From Byssochlamys sp. IMV 00236 (Eukaryota; Ascomycota; Eurotiomycetes; Eurotiales; Thermoascaceae): a stretch of 17,939 nucleotides of DNA. The stretch is from NCBI GenBank assembly GCA_001931875.2, contig MSJH02000105.1, positions 1 to 17,939 of the forward strand. Reading direction: 5' to 3'. The notes beneath the pieces are model-generated. The model ran no database searches, was not told where the DNA came from, and was given only the letters and a program-made list of their open reading frames with translations. Numbering within the stretch: the stretch's first letter is position 1; each line of letters opens with the position of its first letter. This document shows positions 10,535 to 17,939 of the stretch, piece by piece. Position numbers and translations under genes: made by a program.

Positions 10535-12690
10535 TTATTCCTTTGATGGGTTAGAAGTGTTTGAGGGTGTACTACTGCTAGCACTAACACTTGGCGTTTT
10601 ATCATTCAGATTTTCGATGCGTCGCAACATGTGCCAAATGAAATCCTTATTTGTCCAATATGAAAAGTGAGCTCTTAACCCGATCAAGTATTCATTAGCA
10701 AGCATGGCCATCATGCTTTCTGGCTGCAGTACATAGTCGATCCTTCGTCCTCCTGGCAGTTTACTCTTTTCATTTTGCTCTTCCTCTTCTACATCCGTTA
10801 CCTTGTCTTTATCCTTGGCATTTGCATTGGGCACAGTGAAGTCTTGGGCAACATCCTCTTTGGATTCACCAGGCTCAGTGATGGCTGGCCCTGGTTTATG
10901 CAGCTCTGCATTCAAATCGGACCAGATATCATCTCCGCCGCCCTTTGTACTTGCTGTAGACTCTTTATCAATGGTCTGCTCATCTGTATGACCTTCCTTT
11001 TCTTCATCCTTATCCTCTTCCTCATGAACATGATCAACATAACTCTTGGTCCTCTCCAGACGAGGTAAACCATCGATACCTAATACTTCGACGAGATGAT
11101 GACAATTGCCAGGGGAGTGTTGGTCCGTCATTGTCTTTCTTAGTTGCATCCTCTTTGTCTCAGTGCTTTCGGGTTTTTGATCATCAGTATAGGGTGGACT
11201 GTACGTCTTTGATCGTGGCTGTATCATCGGTCTTGGTATACTGCTGCCATTGTTCTGTGCTAACAATAACTCGTCAGCTGACGTCAAGGTCCTATCGAGA
11301 TCCTCACGTAATGCCAACAGTTGCTCTCGCGTATCCAGTTCCTCCCAGCACTTTTCCTCTGATTTGGCTCCCTCCTTTTTTGTGCCCTTTGAAAAGTACT
11401 GGAGTAGAGAAGAAATGAATCCGTTTGTTGAAGGAATCTGCTCTTGTACATCTCGTGGTTGCTCCTCTTGGTTTTTAGCAGCATCTGACGTAGCTTCATA
11501 CAAAGCCCCAGCCACCTTATCTTCTTGTTTCCATGAAAAGAAAGAAAATAGGGACGCAGAGATGGGAAAAGAGGGGAATGAAAAAGAAGGGCCGATGGGT
11601 ATGGATCGGTCGATGAGCACAGCAGGTTTATCAGTAAAGTAATCATTAAGTAAAGGCTCAAATCGATAACCCTAGAAAAAAAAAAAAGTTAGGTGTTGAA
11701 TTCAGTGCATGCTACAAAAAATCTTACCAATGGATCAAATGGATGAAAAATATTTTCAAATTGAATATCATGTTCAGGATGATATAATGTCGGATTCTGG
11801 CCACGGAATGTGAGGACAGCACCTAGGGGAGAGCCAAGACCAAAGAAGTAATCAGGCTTAAAGTTTAATTTGGAGAATTTGACATCCAACTTGTTATACA
11901 TGTCTTGCTCTTGTTCAGTCAAGTTGTCTCGTTGATGTGACAAAATATCCCAAGTGATGATTCCCCCCAAGGAGTAGCCCAAGATGATGACTTTGCCATT
12001 AAAATTGGGATGCTTTTCGATGAAATGCTGATATGAAGTATTAAAGAGATGAGTGACGTTATCAATGATCTTTTGTCCTCGATCTTTTGAAAAGTAGTAG
12101 AGGACATCAGCCAAGTATTCATTCTCTATCAATCGAATGGTGGGTATAGACTTTAGGGTGATCTTGTTCATGATGGGGTCTACTTGTTCATGGATATGTC
12201 TGTGCCATTCAATAGGTATCAACTCGATACGGACATCATGACTGGGTATTTTGTATTGTAGTACTTGTCTCGTTGTCTCTTGTAAGTCCTCAACTATAGA
12301 CATATGTTAGCTTTTGTACGTCATAGATCATCTTTGCTTTTCTTACTGTGTTCATAGAATTGACCGTATTGCTCTGTTTGCTATTTTTGATTTTTTAACA
12401 TATTTTAAATATTTATGTAAATTGACTTACTTGTCCAATGCCCTATTTAAATTTTTAGTTTAGCAGACATACATTGATGATATAACTTACATGAATCACA
12501 AAGATGACGTGGTCTACTGGTTTATCAGAATGATGATCTACGTCTATTTGAGAATGATCCTCTTCATCAGCCGACAGATTGTCTATATATATATAAAAGT
12601 CAAGCCCTTCTTCTTATGATCATCTTTTTTTTTACCAGCCTGAGTATCAGATAATGGAGGTGAAGGTACAAATGTAGACTCGAAAAACAT
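10535..12690 (-). CDS. DDHD-domain phospholipase A1 (PA-PLA1 family; 6 exons, 628 aa)
   Basis: Minus-strand exons are 12690-12636, 12582-12491, 12442-12431, 12371-12347, 12293-11728 and 11671-10535. The family hydrolyses phosphatidic acid and related phospholipids. The first four exons join to DHVIFVIHGIGQQYGQFYEH, the family's N-terminal motif. GIGQ itself is coded by a 12-nt exon. The lipase nucleophile lies in LGYSLGG (Ser about 170). FFGLGSPLG and NIFHPFDPLGYRFEPLL follow, the latter joined across the fifth intron (56 nt). Near the C-terminus RRIDYVLQ (Asp about 562) and RAHFSYWTNKD (His about 585, Asp about 593) give the DDHD residues. Residues about 280-555 are a long acidic, Ser/Thr-rich, probably disordered insert within the DDHD domain. 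The N-terminus is short compared with animal DDHD1/2, and a further upstream exon cannot be excluded. It shares a divergent promoter with the Rho gene. Confidence 0.85.
12431..12442 (-). other. 12-nt micro-exon of the DDHD gene
   Basis: Four codons (GIGQ) flanked by TAG at 12443 and GTAAGT from 12430. Leaving it out keeps the frame but deletes the HGIGQ motif that the family conserves, which is the reason for calling it an exon. Confidence 0.65.
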
Positions 12691-12989
12691 AAAAGAAAAA
12701 GAAAAAGAGAGATAATGAAAAGGAAAAGGAAAATGATGGAATATGTCATTCTGACTTTCAATAGCGAAAACGGCTGTCTTTGACCCTTAAATCGCATGAT
12801 GTAATATCTCACTATTACTACCATAGAGTAGTACAATACATGTGACACGCAAAGATAGAGAGAGAGAGGGAGAGAGACAAAGAGAGAGAAAGAGAGACAG
12901 AGTATAAATTGAGAAAAATCATTTGACCTGGTACCTTTTTTCCCATTTTTTCTCCTCTTTTTTTATTTCTTTATTTCTTTGTTATAAAA
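12691..12989. promoter_or_regulatory. Divergent promoter region, DDHD gene / Rho gene
   Basis: The two start codons (12690 minus, 12990 plus) are 299 bp apart and point away from each other. A GA-rich microsatellite (about 12854-12901) lies in the middle. TATAAAT at 12903-12909 is 81 bp before the Rho start. On the minus strand the DDHD start follows a CT-rich leader. Shared regulation is inference from the arrangement. Confidence 0.55.
12854..12901 (+). repeat. GA-rich microsatellite
   Basis: Imperfect (GA)n/(GAGA)n tract of about 48 bp between the two divergent genes; a possible nucleosome-free or GAGA-type element. Confidence 0.75.
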
Positions 12990-13779
12990 ATGCCAAAGGT
13001 AATAATAATAATAAGCCAAAAAAAAGAAAAAAGACCAACATCCCTATTTTATAGCTTAGTCGTAAAAAGTTGGTTGTGGTGGGTGATGGTTATTGTGGAA
13101 AGACGAGCTTATTACACGTATTCCAGCATAATGCATTTCCTGAGGTATAGATACTTTGATGTCTGTGTGTGTGATGTTGACTTTTTTATATAGGATTATG
13201 TACCTACCGTGTTTGAAACTTATATAGCCGTTATTCCACTTGAAAATGGTAAATCGATCGAATTATCATTATGGGATACAGCAGGTCAAGAAGAGTATGA
13301 TAGACTTCGACCTCTTTGTTATCCTGAAACGGATGTCATCTTGGCTTGCTTTGCTATTGATCAGTTACAGTCATTTGAAAATGTCAAGGATAGAGTAAAG
13401 ATATACTTGATGAAAATGAAAATAATATTAACTTTATTATAGTGGATTCCTGAAATGGATCATTTTTTATATGGTGTACCCAGATTATTAGTTGGAACAA
13501 AAGCGGATTTAAGAAATAATACAGATCGTATTAATGAATTACGCACGGATGGTAGACAGTTGATATCTATTGAACAGGTAAAAAGACATAGGAAAAGAGA
13601 GAGAGGGCTCATATAATATCATTTAGGCGGAAAATTTAGCAAAAAAATTGGATATACAGTATATTGAATGTAGTGCCAAGCTGAATCAGAATGTAACCAA
13701 GGTTATTCACACAGCCGCTAATTTAACAGTGACCCATCGTAAAGGAGGACTAAAGACAAAGATTTGTAAAATATTATAA
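12990..13779 (+). CDS. Rho-family small GTPase (5 exons, 195 aa)
   Basis: Exons are 12990-12998, 13055-13144, 13194-13394, 13443-13577 and 13627-13779; introns are 56, 49, 48 and 49 nt. The first exon codes only MPK. Rho features in order: P-loop [11 protein letters not shown] (13-23), effector loop [10 protein letters not shown] with T38, [17 protein letters not shown] with Q65, [13 protein letters not shown] (118-125), ECSAK and a C-terminal CKIL CAAX box that predicts geranylgeranylation. Rho GTPases control actin, cell-wall synthesis and polarity at the plasma membrane. The residue after GDG in the P-loop is Tyr, where RhoA has Ala15 and Ras has Gly13, which is unusual. The Rho insert region is short and divergent. 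Rho1, Rho3, Rho4 or a lineage-specific paralog cannot be separated by eye. AATAAA lies at 13906-13911. Confidence 0.9.
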
Positions 13780-13905
13780 CTTTTTATATACATATTTATA
13801 CCAATAACATGAATTTAAATCATTTGTTGTTTCTGTTTTTTCATTATTTAATACAAAATATAGTAATTACGATGTTATGATCACTCTATAACTAGAAAAC
13901 TAATG

Positions 13906-13911
13906 AATAAA
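13906..13911 (+). terminator. Polyadenylation signal of the Rho-like gene
   Basis: AATAAA 127 nt after the stop codon, close to the start of the Fanzor relic on the other strand. Confidence 0.35.
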
Positions 13912-13936
13912 GAATAACATCTTATTCATTTTATAC

Positions 13937-14691
13937 TTACCGAGGCGTTAAGGAATGCACTGCCGTTATAGACAGCGCATTGAATCCCAGGAGCACCGTT
14001 AGTCTTTTGAAGGTCTTTTGAAAGGGGAAGGACTTTCATTGTTATGTTTTGATTTGTAAACAAAGATACCATATATATCTAATGCACTGTTCACATCGCG
14101 ATTCCAAATCGTACCACAAGATTCACACTTGAGGATAGAGTGTACTCTTCGCTTTGATCCAGTAATTGAGATACTATTTAATTGTTACAGATCTGACTCG
14201 TTAAATACTCGTCAACATAAACAAATTCGGTCTCCCCCGCTAGATTGTTTGCATTTTCGTTTGATTTCTTCAGTAATACGTCTAGTAGGTGCAGCTCGTT
14301 TTCCTTTCATACTTAACAAAAAGAACCATCTCCGAACGCAATGATTCGCTTCCGTTGAGAGGAGGAAGGGAGGTCAGCAGGAGGTAAAGGTACATGTTTG
14401 CTTTTGTTTAGGGTTTGATTTTTAGCGCCAACTGTACTTGATGTGCCATACTTTTTGCTGTTGTCAAAGAGTCTTTTAACAATTTCTTGAGTTTCTTTTT
14501 GCTTGTTGATATACATTTTGAACTTTAATTGAATGAATTTGTTTGCGTTTTTGCGAACAAAGAAGGGAACCCGCGATCGACAGTTAATGAACCCTTAATA
14601 AATGTCATATCGACTATGTAGCTTACATACCTTTTCGTTTATTGCGCTTTGCCTTTGGAAGCGGAGGATCATCGTCTTTCTTCTGTTTCAT
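13937..14691 (-). pseudogene. Degraded Fanzor (eukaryotic TnpB-like RNA-guided nuclease), C-terminal part
   Basis: Minus-strand frames, taken in order, spell the second half of a Fanzor/TnpB RuvC nuclease. From 14570: VPFFVRKNANKFIQLKFK, then YINKQKETQEIVKRLFDNSKKYG and KRIIAFGDGSF, where a frameshift gives a stop near 14306. Next frame: MKGKRAAPTRRITEEIKRK. Third frame from 14228: EFVYVDEYLTSQIC, holding the RuvC-II Glu. After another shift: GSKRRVHSILKCESCGTIWN and NRDVNSALDIYG at 14103-14068, holding the RuvC-III Asp and the second zinc-ribbon CxxC. The first CxxC is broken right after Cys-Asn-Asn. A possible first exon (14691-14631, MKQKKDDDPPLPKAKRN) can be joined through a 37-nt GT...AG gap in phase. 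The RuvC-I Asp and N-terminal domains are absent. It ends at 13999 in the last frame, or at 13937 in another. At least three frameshifts make it non-functional as it stands. Confidence 0.72.
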
Positions 14692-14782
14692 ACTGAAGTA
14701 AAGAAAAAAGGGAAAAGTAGCTGCCGATAGCCTTGTAATATTAAATTAATGATTGACAATTTTTTATTTAAACATGTTTTCC

Positions 14783-14935
14783 TTAATAATAAAACCTATT
14801 CTGGAATGAAAAGCTCTCTGCTTTTAACGCACTGCACATCGTACTGCGATCCACTTCTTTTAAAAATTGACGATCAAAGTAGTTATCTTTATAAAAGTGA
14901 TTGGTAAGGATACCAGAATGACGCACGATGGTCAT
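14783..14935 (-). other. Unidentified 50-codon open stretch between Fanzor and Rep relics
   Basis: An ATG at 14935 opens a frame to a TAA at 14783 with coding-like composition (HFYKDNYFDRQFLKEVDRS). Its ATG overlaps the stop ending the Rep relic, in another frame. It could be a frameshifted piece of Rep, an N-terminal piece of the Fanzor gene, or unrelated. I do not recognise it. Confidence 0.25.
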
Positions 14936-16152
14936 GAACCATCATCATAATTATCAGGAACAGTGGTCGAAGAAGTAAAGGTAAAGAAAGAAAAGAAGAG
15001 GCACAAACCCTTATACCACCCATCTGTTCCATGATGAAATATCAGTACATAGTGAGTCGGCATACATACACCTTGTGTCTGGACAATAAGTTGAAAGCTT
15101 TACTCAAAATCACGTCCTCGACAAAGATCATCATTGCTATTGCTGCTTCTCAAGGTAAGAACGATGCCACGAAAGTCTCTATCATTATATTTGATTTGTA
15201 TAACAGCGACAACTTCCTCCATTATTGGTAAATCCTGGGCACGTCTGTCACCTCCTTCAATCAAACGCATTCTCATCGATAGACTTATAGGATGACCCGC
15301 TTTCGGTAGAGCCACTGCTGTTAGCTCTATCTTCACTGCTGATGCTGAAACTCTCATGGTTAGCCAATATCTCATATGCATGACGATAAATGCGTGCGAA
15401 GAGATTGCATTGAGAAAGCAGAGTTGAAGGATTTTCTATAATCTCATTGTCCAAATTTTCATACCTTTCTGATAGTCTCTGAGTATCATATGAAGGATCA
15501 TAGATGTACAATTGAACAATAAAGGTGTGTTGCCTTCAACTGGAACCAAAGGGCTTTGACGATGGCAAAGTGCGCCATGAATCTGAAACGTGTTTAATCC
15601 ACCTCTATTGTTGTTATTGTTGGCACGATCTTCAGCCGAGACAATGTCGCAGCCTAAGGAAGTAAACGCGAAGGCAGCGTTATATTGGCAAAGGTTATCC
15701 TTAAAGTGCCTTCCTTGGGTGTCTGTACTTGCAAACAAGTCCTTCAAGTATTGAGGTGGGTCAGGTAAGGGCTGCAGCTGTACTGATCCCCGCTTGCAGC
15801 ATGACTCCCAGGTTGGATTTCTCAAAGATGATGTTTCTTGCCTTTCATCAATCCAGTGCAAAGTGTGATAGTGAGAGCATTCCTTGTCCATACGTCCAAG
15901 GTCCAAAGGACGAAGGCGAGAAAGCTGCGAGATATAGGCAGCAGGAATGGTCTGAGAAGGTTTTACTCTAGGTTTTCCCCTACGTCTTACTGGTCTACCT
16001 TCCTGCTCTTCTTGTTCAGTTCGACGTCTGTATCGTGTGGATGCAACTTGCTCTCTGCATGCTTGACAGGTACGGTAAGCTGAGTCAACTGGTAAAGGTG
16101 CACGGCAGGATGAACAGTTGGTAGTAGGTGCGGAAACGGTATTATTGTTCAT
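14932..16152 (-). pseudogene. Helitron Rep/helicase N-terminal region, broken copy B
   Basis: The frame opens at an ATG at 16152. It shows two zinc-ribbon-like pairs (CSSC, then CQAC), a basic linker, and the Helitron N-terminal landmarks MDKECSHYHTLHWIDER, NPTWESCCKRG, PPQYLKDLF, YNAAFAFTSLGCDIV and LNTFQIHGALCHRQ. A frameshift near 15525 moves to a second frame (YDPSYDTQRLSERYENLD... IYRHAYEIL). Another near 15290 moves to a third (MRMRLIEGGDRRAQDLP, IVLTLRSSN), followed by an in-frame TAA at 15100-15102 and then MPTHYVLIFHHGTDGWYKG, ending at 14932. The conserved Helitron_like_N part and the HUH nuclease that should follow are missing. Such proteins drive rolling-circle transposition. This copy is dead. 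Confidence 0.85.
15251..15508 (-). repeat. Arm 1 of a 258-bp inverted repeat within Rep copies
   Basis: Reverse complement of 17682-17939. I see no mismatch or gap on base-by-base reading. Beyond 15508 the two copies drop abruptly to clearly diverged sequence. Confidence 0.9.
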
Positions 16153-16482
16153 GTACTAATGTAAGATCAAGCGTTAGTGAACAGGTCCTAGTGCAATGCT
16201 TTTAAGAAAGTGCTTAGTTTTGCATGTACCTAAAGGTTCTTATTAAAGGTGCAATATTATTATGAATATAAGAAAAAAAAGAGAGTAAAACGGGATCAAG
16301 GTACAACAGTGGCAATAAAATATGTGTGCTCATACATGCGTCGCGTGTTCGGTCCGTACAGATAGTAAAAAACAATCCTATTCTTTATTGTTCCGGCTTT
16401 TGTGCGATAAAATGTTGTGCTATTCTGACTTTTGTGCGGTAAAATGCTTGTGTTACATTTTTTTTTTCTAATTCCAGTACAA
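16153..16482. other. Region between Rep copy B and the candidate Helitron 3' terminus
   Basis: No gene is seen. It should hold the 5' leader of Rep copy B on the minus strand. It includes a two-unit 32-bp tandem repeat (16397-16460) and a T run (16460-16468). Confidence 0.4.
16397..16460 (+). repeat. Two-copy 32-bp direct repeat
   Basis: Units beginning CTTTTGTGCGRTAAAATG at 16397 and 16429, with a few substitutions between them. They may be subterminal repeats of the Helitron (inference). Confidence 0.7.
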
Positions 16483-16483
16483 A

Positions 16484-16565
16484 TTAGTGTTACTAACCGC
16501 TTCCAACTCACTACGCTCGTTTTCGCACATCGTCGTGCTGTCGCAGACTCAAGGGCTTCGCCCTT
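16484..16565 (-). mobile_element. Candidate Helitron 3' terminus with hairpins
   Basis: Downstream of the helicase relic on the same (minus) strand are a perfect short hairpin (AAGGGC-TTC-GCCCTT, 16551-16565) and, about 65 nt on, a TTAGT/ACTAA inverted repeat ending in CTAA (16487-16484) followed by T. Helitrons end in CTRR after a hairpin and insert between A and T, which fits loosely. However, the CTAA lies inside the second inverted repeat rather than 10-12 nt past it, so the exact end is uncertain. Confidence 0.35.
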
Positions 16566-16869
16566 TGTGATAAGTAAGGGAAAATGCTAATACGACGCTT
16601 TGTTTAAGCGAAAGGCTAAATTTGAATTTTTGTGCGCCTAACAACATACTCCAACTCCTCTCTGCATGCTTATTCGCGTTTATTGATGCTACAATGCTAC
16701 ATAGATGGTTTCATAAAATTAAAGTTTATTCATAATAGAAAGCATATAATTTAATAGTGTTATTCGTAAAGATTTATGTGTTGAAAAGGATAACATAGTC
16801 GTAAAGAACTCATAATTGTAGGCATAGGTTTGATGGATGGTTATATGATGTGTAACATAGGTGGGCATA

Positions 16870-17180
16870 TTAATGGAGTAGTAACTCTGGGTAGACTACG
16901 TTGTTGGTTGTATTTGAACTTTCTGGCAAAAGGACTGAGACGCCAGACAGAAAAGTGATTCTTGATAGGGCAACATATAGTTGCCCATGCATAAATGGTG
17001 GTTGTCTTAGGTCGACGCCCACATGTTTTAAGATTGTCCCTGTGATTTGTTGATAGTTATAGCAAAGCATAATTTAACAAGAAGTTGCTTTCTTGTTAAA
17101 GTAAATGATAATTCTCTTTCTTGCGTTGAAAGCGTAAACCGAGGTATAAGCTCTGATGGGCTATCTGGCTTATTGGCTAG
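16870..17180 (-). pseudogene. Helitron PIF1-like helicase, C-terminal fragment
   Basis: Read on the minus strand, 17180 to about 17033 gives LIPRFTLS, LSFTLTRKQ, KLCFAITINKSQGQS. A one-base frameshift follows, then KHVGVDLRQPPF, HGQLYVALSRITF, a hydrophobic VSVLLP and a stop at 16870. TINKSQGQS and HGQLYVALSR are the final helicase motifs of PIF1-like Helitron helicases. The N-terminal ATPase part (Walker A/B) is absent, and homology stops at a TAA around 17181-17183. The fragment belongs to an element other than Rep copy B, because it lies upstream of that Rep on the same strand. Confidence 0.85.
17073..17100. repeat. Perfect 11-bp inverted repeat (hairpin) inside the helicase relic
   Basis: Arms TTTAACAAGAA and TTCTTGTTAAA with a 6-nt loop. 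It overlaps the codons for LTRKQLLVK, so it may be chance or the scar of a small insertion. Confidence 0.75.
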
Positions 17181-17285
17181 TTAGTGTTATTAGCGTTATG
17201 TTATGTTCTTTTCCGACTCGAACATCGTACTTGTGCGACAACCGCTTGGTTCCTGAAAGCACATGAGCTTTGTTTTCTTTTCGAA

Positions 17286-17293
17286 TATAAAAG
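17286..17293 (+). promoter_or_regulatory. TATA-like element before Rep copy C
   Basis: TATAAAAG 106 bp before the copy C start codon, followed by a CT-rich tract; a typical layout for this genome but on a dead gene. Confidence 0.35.
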
Positions 17294-17398
17294 TACTGAG
17301 CATTCTTTTTCTTTTTTTTACTCATCGTATAAACATTTGGTATGTGATGTTGTCTTTTGATTCGAATGTGTCTGCTAACATTGCTGTTCATTAGAACA

Positions 17399-17939
17399 AT
17401 GGAAAACAATACTTCTAGAACAGCCATATGCTTCTCCTGTGTTGCGACATTGCCAACATATTCACGCTATCGCGCTTGTCAAGCGTGCAGAGAAAGAGTT
17501 GCAGCATCATGACACAGACGTCCAGCTGAACAAGAAGAGCAGGAAGGCAGCTCAGTGATAAGAGCGTAATGCCGACAGCAACATAGGTGAACTTAACGCA
17601 TTCCAGATCCACGGCGCACTTTGTCATCGTCAAGAGCCTTTACTTCCAGTTGAAGGCAACGAACCTTCGTATGCTCAGTTTTACATCTATGATCCTTCAT
17701 ATGATACTCAGAGACTATCAGAAAGGTATGAAAATTTGGACAATGAGATTATAGAAAATCCTTCAACTCTGCTTTCTCAATGCAATCTCTTCGCACGCAT
17801 TTATCGTCATGCATATGAGATATTGGCTAACCATGAGAGTTTCAGCATCAGCAGTGAAGATAGAGCTAACAGCAGTGGCTCTACCGAAAGCGGGTCATCC
17901 TATAAGTCTATCGATGAGAATGCGTTTGATTGAAGGAGG
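17399..17939 (+). pseudogene. Helitron Rep N-terminal region, broken copy C (opposite orientation, cut by window end)
   Basis: An ATG at 17399 starts a protein alignable with copy B: CFSC, YRACQACRERVA and EQEEQEG follow in order. An in-frame TGA (17510-17512) stands where copy B has a CGA Arg codon. About 120 codons present in copy B (from after EQEEQEG to before the ERNAD segment) are deleted. From about 17578 the frame LNAFQIHGALCHRQ, EGNEPSYAQFYIYDPSYD is intact where copy B is frameshifted. After 17682 the sequence is the same as copy B, including the frameshift that leads to the stop at 17931-17933. The copy runs out of the window. Confidence 0.82.
17682..17939 (+). repeat. Arm 2 of the 258-bp inverted repeat
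   Basis: Reverse-complement partner of 15251-15508. The arm extends to the last base of the window, so its real length is unknown. Confidence 0.9.

Noticed and set aside
10775..11418. Several plus-strand frames with hydrophobic segments
   Set aside because: Antisense to the acidic low-complexity insert of the DDHD protein; hydrophobicity comes from the complement of Glu/Asp/Lys codons.
2862..13960. Shared decamer GGAATGCACTG near 2867 and 13952
   Set aside because: Too short to mean a shared repeat; flanks do not match.
15729..16083. Plus-strand frames of about 80 codons
   Set aside because: Antisense shadows of Rep copy B.
16296..16511. 71-codon minus-strand frame
   Set aside because: Runs through the 32-bp direct repeats and the presumed Helitron end; no protein-like motif.
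1..17939. CRISPR array, rRNA or tRNA genes
   Set aside because: No spaced direct repeats, no rRNA-like conserved sequence and no tRNA A/B box pair seen on either strand.

Overview
The window looks like nuclear DNA of an early-diverging filamentous fungus, most likely Mucoromycota (Mucor/Rhizopus-like). The signs are AT-rich intergenic DNA, many short introns (about 46-72 nt, GT...AG), fungal-type housekeeping genes, and Helitron and Fanzor relics. No taxonomic search was possible, so this is inference. Reading frames and splice junctions were traced by hand and checked by phase and family motifs; transcript data are not available here.

Layout of the gene-bearing part. (1) 308-1254, minus: a two-exon fungal protein of unknown function with a conserved C-terminal block and a PP1-docking-like motif. 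(2) 1526-2262, minus: a four-exon free methionine-(R)-sulfoxide reductase (GAF fold) with all three cysteines. (3) About 2263-4886: mostly non-coding, with two weak coding-like stretches on the minus strand. (4) 4887-6648, plus: malate synthase, four exons, 536 aa, without a recognisable PTS1. (5) 6884-8254, plus: a GT49 (LARGE/B4GAT1-like) type II membrane glycosyltransferase. (6) 8255-9528: no gene seen. (7) 9529-10339, plus: a Rab5/Ypt5-type GTPase, five exons. (8) 10535-12690, minus: a DDHD-domain phospholipase A1, six exons, one of only 12 nt. (9) 12990-13779, plus: a Rho-family GTPase, five exons, divergent from the DDHD gene across a 299-bp GA-rich shared promoter region.

The right-hand 4 kb (13937-17939) is a graveyard of mobile DNA. 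On the minus strand lies a frameshifted C-terminal half of a Fanzor protein (eukaryotic TnpB/Cas12-related RNA-guided nuclease). Upstream of it on the same strand is a broken Helitron Rep N-terminal region (14932-16152). Next comes the end of a Helitron PIF1-like helicase (16870-17180) with a candidate Helitron 3' terminus. Finally a second Rep copy runs in the opposite orientation (17399-window end). The two Rep copies share a 258-bp inverted repeat with no difference that I can see, ending exactly at the window edge.

The genes do not form an operon or pathway. Themes are membrane traffic and lipid signalling (Rab5, Rho, DDHD phospholipase), glyoxylate metabolism (malate synthase), oxidative repair (fRMsr) and glycan modification. 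The most notable content is the Fanzor remnant next to Helitron remnants.
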